This document shows positions 1 to 6,515 of a DNA stretch of 10,054 nucleotides, in pieces. Made by a program: the position numbers and the translations under genes. The DNA lies in assembly GCA_049284695.1 (NCBI GenBank), contig JBAPYK010000033.1:1-10054 (forward strand), written 5' to 3'. A model generated the notes under the pieces. That model worked only from the letters and a program-made list of their open reading frames with translations. It made no database searches and was not told where the DNA came from. Numbering within the stretch: the first letter of the stretch is position 1; each line of letters starts with the position of its first letter. This stretch comes from Rhodoplanes sp049284695 (GTDB taxonomy: Bacteria > Pseudomonadota > Alphaproteobacteria > Rhizobiales > Xanthobacteraceae).

Positions 1-1
1 G

Positions 2-208
2 GGCGGGGGCGGCGCGGTCCGATTCGCCGAATTCACGTGCCAGCAAGCCGCATGCTCGGCGAGCTGCGAGCAGAATGAGCGGCTGATTAACGCCTTTGCC
101 CTGAACCCGGCCGGCACGTTCACCATCGAATCCGATCGGGCAGTCATTTATACGCCGCCGAAGCGCGGTCCCTCCGGCAAGCTGGTGCTCATCTGCGCGA
201 TTCAATAG
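2..208 (+). CDS. C-terminal fragment of a small hypothetical protein with several cysteines
   Basis: The frame is open from the left edge to the TAG at 206-208, giving 68 visible residues; the start lies outside the window. The fragment opens with a run of glycines, followed by three closely spaced cysteines (visible residues 13, 18 and 22) and a fourth near the end (65). Its second half reads like a compact beta-rich tail, with GTFTIESDRAVIYTPP around residues 38-53. I do not recognise the family. The cysteine pattern would suit an exported disulfide-bonded protein or a metal site, but no signal peptide can be checked because the N-terminus is missing. It is supported as coding by the open frame, the protein-like composition and the convergent stop just before the lysR stop at 259. 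Function unknown. Confidence 0.6.
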   Translation, partial: GGGGAVRFAEFTCQQAACSASCEQNERLINAFALNPAGTFTIESDRAVIYTPPKRGPSGKLVLICAIQ

Positions 209-227
209 GGGCGCTGTTAGGCTCCCC
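208..227. terminator. Short hairpin between convergent genes, possible terminator
   Basis: GGGG at 208-211 pairs with CCCC at 224-227, and after one mismatch GC pairs again inside, around a 4- to 6-base loop. It sits exactly between the + strand stop at 208 and the - strand lysR stop at 259, where a shared terminator would be expected. There is no clear T-run on either side, so the call is weak. Confidence 0.25.
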
Positions 228-258
228 AAAGCGTCGGGTCAGCGCGTATCCCGTCGTA

Positions 259-1188
259 TCACGCCGCGGGGGCGCGCCGGCCGATCGTCTGCAAGGTCCC
301 GACCTTCTCCGCGCGGGTAGCAAGCGGAATCTGCGGAGCAGGCTTGAGCGCCTCGGCGAGAAGCGCGGCAAGGTCTTTGCTCGCGCCTGCATCGGTATCG
401 TCATTGCGCACCCAGATGCTGCATTCGACGTCCGCAAGCTTGGGCAGGGCGTCGTCCTCGCACACCAGCGCGCCGGTCGAGAGCGTGCGCGGCAGCGCCG
501 TCACGCCTAGGCCTGCAGCGACCGCCTGGGTCAGATCATCGACATGCGCCGAGGTGAACACGATCTCATAGTCGCGGGCGGCCGCTTCGAGCGCGGCGAT
601 CATATGCTTGTGGAAGATGCATTGATCGCCGCGGGTGACCAGCCGCAGCGGTCGCGTCGGATCGAGCATGCTCGACGCGGCGCGAATCCACACCATCTCG
701 TCCCGCCAGAGGTGAGCGACCGCCTGGTCTGGTTTGGCGCTCGACATCGCCACTACGACATCGAGGTCGCCCTGACGCAGTTCCTCGACGAGAGCGGGAC
801 CGTCGCCCGTCTTCATGATCAGGCGCGTGTCCGGCCGGCGGTTGCGGAAGGCGACCAGCTTCTGCCACAGCGGCATGCCGACGAAGTCGCCCGGCAGTCC
901 GAATCGCAGCACATGGACCCCGCGTGGAGCGCGGGCGAGCGACACGATCTGATCATTGATCGCGAGCAAGCGACGCGCTTCGCTGACGATCCGTTTGCCT
1001 TTTTCGGTCACGCTGACGCCGGGCGCGCTCTTGTCAAAGAGGTCGAAGCCGAGCAGGGACTGCAGCCGTTTGATCTGGGCGCTCACCGCAGGCTGCGTCA
1101 CGCCGAGCGCACGGGCGGCTTTGGTGAAGCTGCGCAAGTCCACCACCGCAAGCAATGTGCGCAAAAGTTCCGTGGGGATATTGGTCAT
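259..1188 (-). CDS. LysR-family transcriptional regulator
   Basis: This 309-residue protein has the usual LysR length and layout. The N-terminal winged helix-turn-helix is clear at about residues 5-64, with the recognition region at 21-42 (FTKAARALGVTQPAVSAQIK) and the characteristic LFDKS..GVSVTEKG segment at 50-64. The effector-binding domain spans about 91-285. LysR regulators bind DNA as tetramers and usually respond to a small-molecule ligand; nothing here identifies the ligand. The ATG at 1186-1188 matches the family start (MTNIPTELLRTLLAVV); the AGG about 5 bases upstream is a mediocre ribosome site. It is divergent from the carboxypeptidase operon across a 348-bp spacer, so that operon is one possible target, but LysR genes are also often autonomous. 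The last 20 or so residues are an alanine/arginine-rich tail past the domain. Family confident, target unknown. Confidence 0.93.
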   Translation of the reverse strand: MTNIPTELLRTLLAVVDLRSFTKAARALGVTQPAVSAQIKRLQSLLGFDLFDKSAPGVSVTEKGKRIVSEARRLLAINDQIVSLARAPRGVHVLRFGLPGDFVGMPLWQKLVAFRNRRPDTRLIMKTGDGPALVEELRQGDLDVVVAMSSAKPDQAVAHLWRDEMVWIRAASSMLDPTRPLRLVTRGDQCIFHKHMIAALEAAARDYEIVFTSAHVDDLTQAVAAGLGVTALPRTLSTGALVCEDDALPKLADVECSIWVRNDDTDAGASKDLAALLAEALKPAPQIPLATRAEKVGTLQTIGRRAPAA

Positions 1189-1243
1189 ATCCTGGGCCCG
1201 CCCTTACGCGCCGCAAGCCGTCTGCGGACCTGTCGCGCGCGCT

Positions 1244-1272
1244 TGTATGAACGCTACCCAGCAACGTGCCAA
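1244..1272 (-). promoter_or_regulatory. Candidate lysR promoter
   Basis: Read on the - strand, TTGGCA (1267-1272) and CATACA (1244-1249) are separated by 17 bases. The -35 matches the sigma-70 consensus at 5 of 6 positions, the -10 at only 3 of 6. It would start transcription near 1237, about 50 bases before the lysR ATG. Confidence 0.4.
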
Positions 1273-1292
1273 AAATTGCGCGAGATATTTTG
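1270..1292. promoter_or_regulatory. AT-rich dyad, possible regulator operator
   Basis: CAAAAATT (1270-1277) and ATATTTTG (1285-1292) form an imperfect inverted repeat with 7 of 8 positions matching, around a 7-base GC-rich centre. It overlaps the candidate lysR -35, where a LysR protein commonly binds to control its own gene. It does not fit the strict T-N11-A LysR box, so the assignment is tentative. Confidence 0.25.
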
Positions 1293-1303
1293 ATCTAGGT
1301 CAT
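1290..1303. promoter_or_regulatory. FNR/FixK-like site
   Basis: TTGATCTAGGTCAT has a perfect TTGAT half-site and a right half matching ATCAA at 3 of 5 positions, with the 4-base spacing typical of FNR/FixK boxes. Its centre lies about 60 bases upstream of the predicted lysR transcription start, a position used by class I activation in this family. A single imperfect 14-mer can occur by chance. Confidence 0.25.
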
Positions 1304-1327
1304 GAGAAAAGGCGATTAAGGGGGCCG

Positions 1328-1347
1328 GGGACCGGGGGTTCGGTCCC
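1328..1347. repeat. GC-rich hairpin (7-bp perfect stem)
   Basis: GGGACCG at 1328-1334 pairs perfectly with CGGTCCC at 1341-1347 around a 6-base loop. There is no following T-run, so it does not look like a standard intrinsic terminator. Confidence 0.45.
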
Positions 1348-1354
1348 GCGGCGC

Positions 1355-1401
1355 CCCCTGTCGCCACCGGCGCGGGCGTCCGCCGAAGGTGGCGGCAGGG
1401 G
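1355..1401. repeat. Long GC-rich hairpin upstream of the carboxypeptidase gene
   Basis: The arm 1355-1368 (CCCCTGTCGCCACC) pairs with 1388-1401 over 14 positions, 13 Watson-Crick plus one that can be a wobble pair. Inside it GGCG (1369-1372) can pair with CGCC (1381-1384), extending the stem. It lies 8 bases after the previous hairpin. No T-run follows. It could be a structured leader if transcription starts upstream, or a barrier between the divergent units. Confidence 0.45.
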
Positions 1402-1523
1402 ACGGCGGTCGCAACACCGCCAAATTGCCTCCCCAGCATGCGCCGATCGATTCCGGCCCGGAGCGGACGCTTTGCTTTCAGGGCCCCAGTTAGGGTAGAT
1501 TAGGAACTACGGCCCCGGGAACG

Positions 1524-1529
1524 AAGGGG
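1524..1529 (+). promoter_or_regulatory. Ribosome binding site of the carboxypeptidase gene
   Basis: AAGGGG sits 7 bases before the ATG at 1537. It favours this start over the in-frame ATG at 1558, which has no comparable site. Confidence 0.6.
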
Positions 1530-1536
1530 TGCAGCG

Positions 1537-2808
1537 ATGATCAACGGGACCGGACCCATGCACCCTGCCTCTCCGCTTGCCACAATTGTTTTTGCGCTCG
1601 GACTTGCTCTGGCCTCGGGCCTTGGGACCGGGCCTGCGCAGGCGTCCGGGGAGGCGCTGCTCCTGATCGAGGCCGACACTGGCAAGGTGCTCAAGGCGGA
1701 GAACGCCACCTATCCCTGGTATCCGGCCTCAATCACCAAGCTGATGACCGCCTACGTGACGCTCAAGGCGATCAAGGAGGGGCGAATCACGCTCGACACG
1801 CCGTTAACCGTGTCGCCGAATGCGGTAGCCCAGCAGCCCACCAAGATGGGGTTCGGGACCGGGACGGTCGTAACCGTCGACAACGCTCTCAAGATGTTGA
1901 TGGTCAAATCGGCGAACGACATCGCGGTGGTGCTCGCCGAAGGCGTCGCCGGTTCGGTGGACCGGTTCGCCGATGAGATGAACCGCGCCTCGGCGCGCCT
2001 AGGAATGACGCAGTCGAACTGGGTGAACCCGAACGGATTGCCGGCGGAAAACCAGATCACCTCGGCGCGGGACATGGCGATCCTCGCCCGCGCGGTTCTC
2101 ATCGAATTCCCGGAATACGACGGCTATTGGAATATTCATGCGATCCGGCTGGGCAAACGCATCATACGCAACACGAACTCGCTGCTCGTCCGCTATCCGG
2201 GGGCGGACGGGATGAAGACTGGCTATATCTGCGCGTCGGGCTTCAATGTCGTGGCGTCCGCGACGCGCGGGAACCGGCGGCTCATTGCGGTGGTGCTGGG
2301 CGCGCAGTCCTCGGCCGTGCGGGCGGCAAAGGCGGCGTATATGTTCGAGACCGCCTTCAACAGCAACGGTCTGACTTGGCTCATGCCGTCCTTTGGCACG
2401 GTCTACGGGCTGCAGCCGATCAATGCCGCGCCGCCCGATTTGCGCGAGGCGATGTGCGGCAAACACCGCCGCCGTCCGGCCGCGGAAGCCGCCGACGACG
2501 ATGAAGAAGGGACCGGCAGCGACGAGCAAGGCCTTGCCGCGATGCTTTCCGGCGCGAAGGCGTACGGGCCGAAGCCGTCGAGTCTGGTAGCCGAGACGCT
2601 CCCCGCCAACCCGCCGATCGATGTCTTTATCGGTGCGACACGCCCGCCGCCGCGCGCCGTCGCGGTGGCGAAGCCAGGCGAAGCTGGGGCCGCCGCCAAG
2701 CGGCGCAAGCCGCCTGCCGCGGCCGACGGCAAGCCAACCCCACGGCCGCGGCCGGTTGCGAGCAAGCCGAAGCGCGCGGTCACGGCCGCAAAGCCACAGG
2801 CGCAATGA
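1537..2808 (+). CDS. D-alanyl-D-alanine carboxypeptidase, peptidase S11 (PBP5/DacF-like)
   Basis: This 423-residue exported serine peptidase removes the terminal D-alanine from peptidoglycan pentapeptides, limiting cross-linking in the periplasm. All three penicillin-binding motifs are present: SITK at 65-68 with nucleophile S65 and base K68, SAN at 125-127, and KTG at 227-229 followed by the family stretch YICASGFNVVASATR. A hydrophobic signal sequence covers about 11-31, with a likely signal peptidase I cut after AQA (34-36). The catalytic domain ends near 275-290. The rest, about 300-423, is a low-complexity tail, first with an acidic patch (DDDEE, 320-324) and then rich in Ala, Pro, Lys and Arg, in place of a recognisable PBP5 C-terminal domain or membrane anchor. 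First gene of a likely four-gene operon; its stop overlaps the next start by 4 bases. Class certain; a specific dac symbol is not assigned. Confidence 0.95.
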   Translation: MINGTGPMHPASPLATIVFALGLALASGLGTGPAQASGEALLLIEADTGKVLKAENATYPWYPASITKLMTAYVTLKAIKEGRITLDTPLTVSPNAVAQQPTKMGFGTGTVVTVDNALKMLMVKSANDIAVVLAEGVAGSVDRFADEMNRASARLGMTQSNWVNPNGLPAENQITSARDMAILARAVLIEFPEYDGYWNIHAIRLGKRIIRNTNSLLVRYPGADGMKTGYICASGFNVVASATRGNRRLIAVVLGAQSSAVRAAKAAYMFETAFNSNGLTWLMPSFGTVYGLQPINAAPPDLREAMCGKHRRRPAAEAADDDEEGTGSDEQGLAAMLSGAKAYGPKPSSLVAETLPANPPIDVFIGATRPPPRAVAVAKPGEAGAAAKRRKPPAAADGKPTPRPRPVASKPKRAVTAAKPQAQ

Positions 2809-3944
2809 GGAGTTCCGGCGACGCCCCGTCGCTGGGGCCGGTTGCGCCGATCCCGCTGACCGTGCTCACCGGCTTTCTCGGAGCGGGCAAGACGACGCTG
2901 CTCAACCGGCTCGTGCGCGATCCGGCGCTCGCCGACGCCGCCGTCCTCATCAACGAGTTCGGCGAGATCGGCCTTGACCATATGCTGGTCGAGCATGTGC
3001 GCGACGACGGTCTCGTCATGCTCACCACCGGCTGCCTGTGTTGCACCATGCGCGGAGACCTCGTCACCGCGCTCGAAAAGCTCCTGCGCGAGTTCGACAA
3101 TGGTCGCGCCGCCTTTCGCCGCGTCATCGTGGAGACGACGGGGCTCGCCGATCCCGCGCCAATTCTGCACACGACCATGGCGCATCCCTATCTGCTCATG
3201 CGTTTCCGGCTCGACGGCGTCGTCACGGTCATCGATGCGGTCAACGCGATGGCGACGCTCGATGCGCACCCCGAATCGGTCAAGCAGGCGGCCGTCGCCG
3301 ATCGGCTCGTGCTCACCAAGACCGACCTCCTCGAGACCGCCGATCAGCGGACCGCACTGGAGCGACTCCTGGCTCGCCTGTCCGCCATCAATCCGGCGGC
3401 GCCGCGGCTCGACGCCGCGCGGGGCGAGGCGCAGCCCGCCCGCCTGCTCGATTGCGGCCTGTACGATCCGGCGACCAAAAGTCCTGACGCGAGGCGCTGG
3501 CTTGCCGAGGAAGCCTATGCGCAACCGGATCATCATCATGCGCATGCCCACGACGTGAACCGCCACAATGACGATATTCGCGCCTTCAGCCTCGCAACCG
3601 AGGCGGCGCTTCCTGCCTCCGCCGTCGACATGTTCCTGGAGCTGCTGCGCTCGGTGCATGGGCCCGACCTCCTCCGCCTCAAAGGCGTGGTCAAGCTCAG
3701 CGAAGAGCCGGACACGCCGCTGGTGGTCCACGGGGTCCAGCATCTCCTGCATCCGCCGGCGCGACTTGCGCGCTGGCCCGACGACGATCGGCGCACGCGC
3801 CTTATTTTCATCGTTCGCGCCGCCGCAGAGCCGAAGATCAAGGAGCTGTTTCAGGCGTTCCTGTCGTCGGCTGCACCCGACCGGCCAGACCGGCTTGCGC
3901 TCGTCGAAAACCCGTTGACGCCCTTTGGCGGCGTCGACCGGTAG
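2805..3944 (+). CDS. CobW/COG0523-family GTPase, putative metallochaperone
   Basis: This 379-residue G3E-type GTPase has the family order. There is a Walker A loop GFLGAGKT at 23-30, the metal-binding CLCC motif at 77-80 (family CxCC), an ETTGLADP segment at 110-117, and TKTD at 171-174 as the guanine-specificity motif. A histidine-rich loop at 243-249 (HHHAHAH) with RHND at 253-256 follows, then a CobW C-terminal domain at about 258-355. COG0523 proteins deliver metals, often zinc, or insert cobalt in cobalamin synthesis. No cobalamin gene is adjacent, so a general metal-insertion role is more likely, but the metal and client are unknown. The ATG overlaps the carboxypeptidase stop (ATGA at 2805-2808), so translation is probably coupled. 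The carboxypeptidase is a serine enzyme and not an obvious metal client. No Zur-like operator was noticed upstream. Confidence 0.92.
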   Translation: MRSSGDAPSLGPVAPIPLTVLTGFLGAGKTTLLNRLVRDPALADAAVLINEFGEIGLDHMLVEHVRDDGLVMLTTGCLCCTMRGDLVTALEKLLREFDNGRAAFRRVIVETTGLADPAPILHTTMAHPYLLMRFRLDGVVTVIDAVNAMATLDAHPESVKQAAVADRLVLTKTDLLETADQRTALERLLARLSAINPAAPRLDAARGEAQPARLLDCGLYDPATKSPDARRWLAEEAYAQPDHHHAHAHDVNRHNDDIRAFSLATEAALPASAVDMFLELLRSVHGPDLLRLKGVVKLSEEPDTPLVVHGVQHLLHPPARLARWPDDDRRTRLIFIVRAAAEPKIKELFQAFLSSAAPDRPDRLALVENPLTPFGGVDR

Positions 3945-3980
3945 CGCATCGCATCACAAGACTGAGTTGCGGATGGCAAA

Positions 3981-5759
3981 ATGCGGTTTTTCGAATGGGT
4001 TAGGGCCGACATCGCCAGTCTGCGCGGATTTTCTCGCGCGCTCCGCGCGGTGCGGCCGCTCGCCGCGACGCAGACACGGACGTTTCCGCGGCTGATCGAC
4101 AAGCTTGCCGTGCGCCACGGCGAAAGACCGGCGCTCCTGTCCGAACGCGAGAGCTTCACCTATCGCGGCTTGGCCGATCGCATGAACCGTCATGCGCGCT
4201 GGGCGCTGACGCACGGCCTCGAGAAGGGCGACGTCGTCTGTTTGTTGATGCCGAACCGGCCCGAATACGTGGCGACCTGGCTCGGCTTCACGCGGGCCGG
4301 CGGCGTGGTCGCGCTCGTCAACACCAATCTCGTCGGGCAGAGCCTTGCCGCCTGCATCGACAGCGTCGCGCCGAAGCATGTCATCGTTGCGGCCGAACTG
4401 TCCGCGCAGATCGTCAGCGCCGAGCCCTTTCTCAAAACGACCCCCCGCATCTGGATCAAGGGAAAGAGTCCAAGCCAGTTTCCTTGCATTGACAGCGATA
4501 TCGACCACCTGCCCGGCGGACCGCTTGATGGGAAAGAGATCCGCGGCGTCACGCTGTCCGATCCGGCGCTCTACATCTTCACCGCGGGCACGACCGGCCT
4601 GACCAAGGCCGCCATTATCGACCACCGGCGATTGATGCGCGCGGTTCTCGGCTTCGCCGGCGTCCTCGGCGCGCGGCCGACCGATCGCATGTTCGACTGT
4701 CTGCCGATGTATCACATGCTGGGTGGCGTCCTGGCGATCGGGCCGCTGCTTGCTCGCGGCGGCAGCGTCGTCATCCGCGAAAAATTCACCGCGCGCGATT
4801 TCTGGCGTGACGTGCGCCGGACCGACTGCACGATCCTGCAATATGTCGGCGAAATCCCTTCGGCCCTGCTGCGCGCGCCGCCGCACCCGCAGGAGAGTCA
4901 GCATCACTTGCGCCTGTGCTGCGGCGCCGGGTTGCGGCCCGAAATCTGGCGCGAGTTCAAAACGCGATTCCGCATCCCGCACATTCTCGAATTCTATGCG
5001 TCGAGCGAAGGCAATGTGACGCTGTTCAATTTCGAAGAGAAGGAGGGGGCGATCGGCCGTATTCCCTGGTGGATGCGACGGCGTTTTCCGACCGCGATCA
5101 TCCGCTTCGACGTCGAGAAAGGCGCTCCGCTGCGCGACAGCCGCGGCCATTGCATGCGGTGTCTCCCGGGCGAGCATGGGGAAGCGATCGGCCGCCTGAA
5201 AGGCCGGTTTGCCGGCTATGTCGATGAGGACGATAACGAAGCAAAAATCCTGCGCAACGTGTTCACGCCGGGCGACGCATGGCTCCGCACCGGCGATTTG
5301 ATGACGCAGGACACGGACGGCTATTTTTATTTCATCGACCGTATTGGCGATACCTACCGGTGGAAAGGCGAAAACATATCGACGACGGAGGTCAAGCAAG
5401 CGCTTTGCTTATTCCCCGGGGTCGACGACGCGGTCGTTTACGGGCTGCGTGTGCCGGATCACGAAGGCCGCGCTGGCGCGGCCACGCTGTTCTGTCCCGA
5501 CTGGATCGATGTATCCGCTCTGCATGCGCATATCACGAAGCACCTCCCGGTTCATGCGCGCCCCATTTTTCTGCGCATTCACAGGTCGAGGGCCGACGCC
5601 GCGGCGACGAAGCTGAAAAGGGCGGATCTGGCGGCTGATTGTCTTGATCCGGCGCAGACGACCGACCAGCTCTATTTCAACGATCCGCAGGTCAAAGCAT
5701 TCGTACCGCTCGACGCCGAGCTCTACTCGCGCATCAACGCCGGCGAGGTGTGGTTGTGA
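3981..5759 (+). CDS. FATP-like long-chain/very-long-chain acyl-CoA synthetase (ANL superfamily)
   Basis: This 592-residue enzyme should activate a fatty acid with ATP to acyl-AMP and then acyl-CoA. It is closer to the FATP/FadD6-type synthetases than to FadD. The AMP-binding P-loop is at 199-211 (YIFTAGTTGLTKAA), followed by PMYHMLGG at 242-249, FYASSEGN at 338-345, and RTGDLM...GYFYFIDRIGDTYRWKGENIST across 436-468. The FATP-type ending (LYFNDPQ...FVPLDAELY...INAGEVWL) closes the protein. Three signature spots deviate: S to A and P to T in the P-loop (residues 202 and 208), and the usual TGTFK near the catalytic lysine reads AAATK at 540-544. Residue K544 still aligns with the catalytic lysine. 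It follows the GTPase gene by 36 bp, and its stop overlaps the next gene. The upstream ribosome site is weak. Family confident, substrate unknown. Confidence 0.92.
   Translation: MRFFEWVRADIASLRGFSRALRAVRPLAATQTRTFPRLIDKLAVRHGERPALLSERESFTYRGLADRMNRHARWALTHGLEKGDVVCLLMPNRPEYVATWLGFTRAGGVVALVNTNLVGQSLAACIDSVAPKHVIVAAELSAQIVSAEPFLKTTPRIWIKGKSPSQFPCIDSDIDHLPGGPLDGKEIRGVTLSDPALYIFTAGTTGLTKAAIIDHRRLMRAVLGFAGVLGARPTDRMFDCLPMYHMLGGVLAIGPLLARGGSVVIREKFTARDFWRDVRRTDCTILQYVGEIPSALLRAPPHPQESQHHLRLCCGAGLRPEIWREFKTRFRIPHILEFYASSEGNVTLFNFEEKEGAIGRIPWWMRRRFPTAIIRFDVEKGAPLRDSRGHCMRCLPGEHGEAIGRLKGRFAGYVDEDDNEAKILRNVFTPGDAWLRTGDLMTQDTDGYFYFIDRIGDTYRWKGENISTTEVKQALCLFPGVDDAVVYGLRVPDHEGRAGAATLFCPDWIDVSALHAHITKHLPVHARPIFLRIHRSRADAAATKLKRADLAADCLDPAQTTDQLYFNDPQVKAFVPLDAELYSRINAGEVWL
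5745..5748 (+). promoter_or_regulatory. Ribosome binding site deciding the DUF924 start
   Basis: GAGG lies 7 bases before the GTG at 5756 but only 1 base before the in-frame GTG at 5750, so 5756 is the better start. It lies within the end of the synthetase gene, consistent with coupled translation. Confidence 0.6.
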
Positions 5760-6325
5760 CCGAGGCTCGCGGCGGATCGGCGCAAAGCGCCGAGCCGGCA
5801 GGTGTGCTTGCGTACTGGCGTGCGCTTGGTCCCGACAAATGGTTTGTGCGTGATGCGGAGGTCGATGTGGCTATCCGCAGCCGGTATTTCTCGACCTACC
5901 AGAGCGGAATAGCCGGCGAACTGTCCGATTGGGAGCAGACCGCGGAGGGCGCGCTCGCCCTCATCCTTGTGCTCGACCAGTTCCCGCGCAACATGTTCCG
6001 CGGCACGGCGCGCGCTTTCGCCGCCGATCCGCTCGCGCGTGGGGCGGCCGCGCGCGCGATTGCGCGCCGGTTCGACTGCGCCTTCGCGACCCCGGAGCGG
6101 CGTTTTTTCTACATCCCGTTCATGCATTCGGAGGGCCTCCGCGATCAGGAGCGTTGCATCAAGCTCTGCCGCGAGGCTGACGACTCCGAGGGCGTGACGT
6201 ACGCGGAGGCGCACGCCGACATCATCCGCCGCTTCGGCCGCTTTCCTCACCGCAACGCGGCGCTTGGGCGCACGACGACGCCCGACGAACAGGCGTTCCT
6301 CGATGCGGGGGGCTTTGCGGGCTGA
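5756..6325 (+). CDS. DUF924 family protein
   Basis: This 189-residue cytoplasmic protein matches the DUF924 family over nearly its whole length. Recognisable family stretches are YW...WF at 20-30, LALILVLDQFPRNMFRGT at 67-84, FFYIPFMHSEGLRDQ at 117-131, YAEAHADIIRRFGRFPHRN at 149-167, and LGR...FLDAGGFAG at 170-189. Members are all-helical, TPR-like and common in Proteobacteria; no biochemical role is established, so none is claimed. The chosen GTG start overlaps the synthetase stop (GTGA, 5756-5759), making it the fourth gene of the likely operon. The first 16 or so residues are a variable Ala/Gly-rich lead. No signal peptide or membrane helix is evident. Identity of the family is secure; the function is not. 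Confidence 0.92.
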   Translation: MTEARGGSAQSAEPAGVLAYWRALGPDKWFVRDAEVDVAIRSRYFSTYQSGIAGELSDWEQTAEGALALILVLDQFPRNMFRGTARAFAADPLARGAAARAIARRFDCAFATPERRFFYIPFMHSEGLRDQERCIKLCREADDSEGVTYAEAHADIIRRFGRFPHRNAALGRTTTPDEQAFLDAGGFAG

Positions 6326-6452
6326 CGTTGCGGTCGCCCGTTGCCGCGGTTTTGATGCTAAGGTGTGCCGCACAGGGCGCGAAGCATAGAAACGCGCGGT
6401 GGAAGGACAAGGGCCTGAGCCGTTTCCATGCCCAGGAGGATTGATTCTCCGC

Positions 6453-6483
6453 TTGATCGCGAGCCAATTTCGTACGCCATACT
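6453..6483 (+). promoter_or_regulatory. Weak candidate promoter for the 68-residue protein
   Basis: TTGATC (6453-6458) and CATACT (6478-6483) lie 19 bases apart, 33 bases before the ATG at 6516. The spacing is longer than optimal. The rest of the 190-bp spacer (6326-6515) shows no gene and no convincing terminator. Confidence 0.2.
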
Positions 6484-6503
6484 CTCTTCTTTCAAGGAAC
6501 GAT

Positions 6504-6508
6504 AGGAG
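6504..6508 (+). promoter_or_regulatory. Strong Shine-Dalgarno for the 68-residue protein
   Basis: AGGAG with 7 bases to the ATG at 6516. It fixes this start, rather than the upstream in-frame ATG at 6399, which lacks such a site. Confidence 0.7.
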
Positions 6509-6515
6509 CCCTTTG

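Larger units (their letters stand above)
1189..1536. other. Divergent spacer between lysR and the carboxypeptidase operon
   Basis: This 348-bp stretch has no credible coding sequence. Its lysR-proximal part (1189-1303) carries a promoter-like pair on the - strand, an AT-rich dyad and an FNR/FixK-like motif. Its other half (1320-1401) is very GC-rich and folds into two hairpins. Close to the carboxypeptidase start there is a weak promoter-like pair, TTGCTT at 1472-1477 and TAGATT at 1496-1501 (18-base spacing), followed by the ribosome site at 1524-1529. Confidence 0.6.

Noticed and set aside
544..1293. A 249-codon open frame on the + strand
   Set aside because: It is antisense to lysR and extends only into the regulatory spacer; composition is atypical.
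2403..3752. A 449-codon open frame on the - strand
   Set aside because: It lies antisense to the carboxypeptidase and GTPase genes, whose motifs are complete, and its translation is a low-complexity Arg/Gly/His-rich sequence with no domain. It is a by-product of high GC.
3954..5399. A 481-codon open frame on the - strand
   Set aside because: It is antisense to the acyl-CoA synthetase gene, which has a full set of family motifs; the antisense product resembles no family.
5750..5755. Earlier GTG start for the DUF924 gene
   Set aside because: The GAGG ribosome site would be only one base away; the GTG at 5756 has the proper spacing and the usual overlap with the preceding stop.
6319..6360. Possible terminator after the DUF924 gene
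   Set aside because: Only short imperfect stems (CGGGC with GCCCG) and four T residues are present; too weak to call.
6428..6505. A 25-codon open frame just before the small protein, whose stop overlaps the Shine-Dalgarno
   Set aside because: It could be a leader peptide, but it has no ribosome site of its own and no regulatory sequence character such as a codon run.
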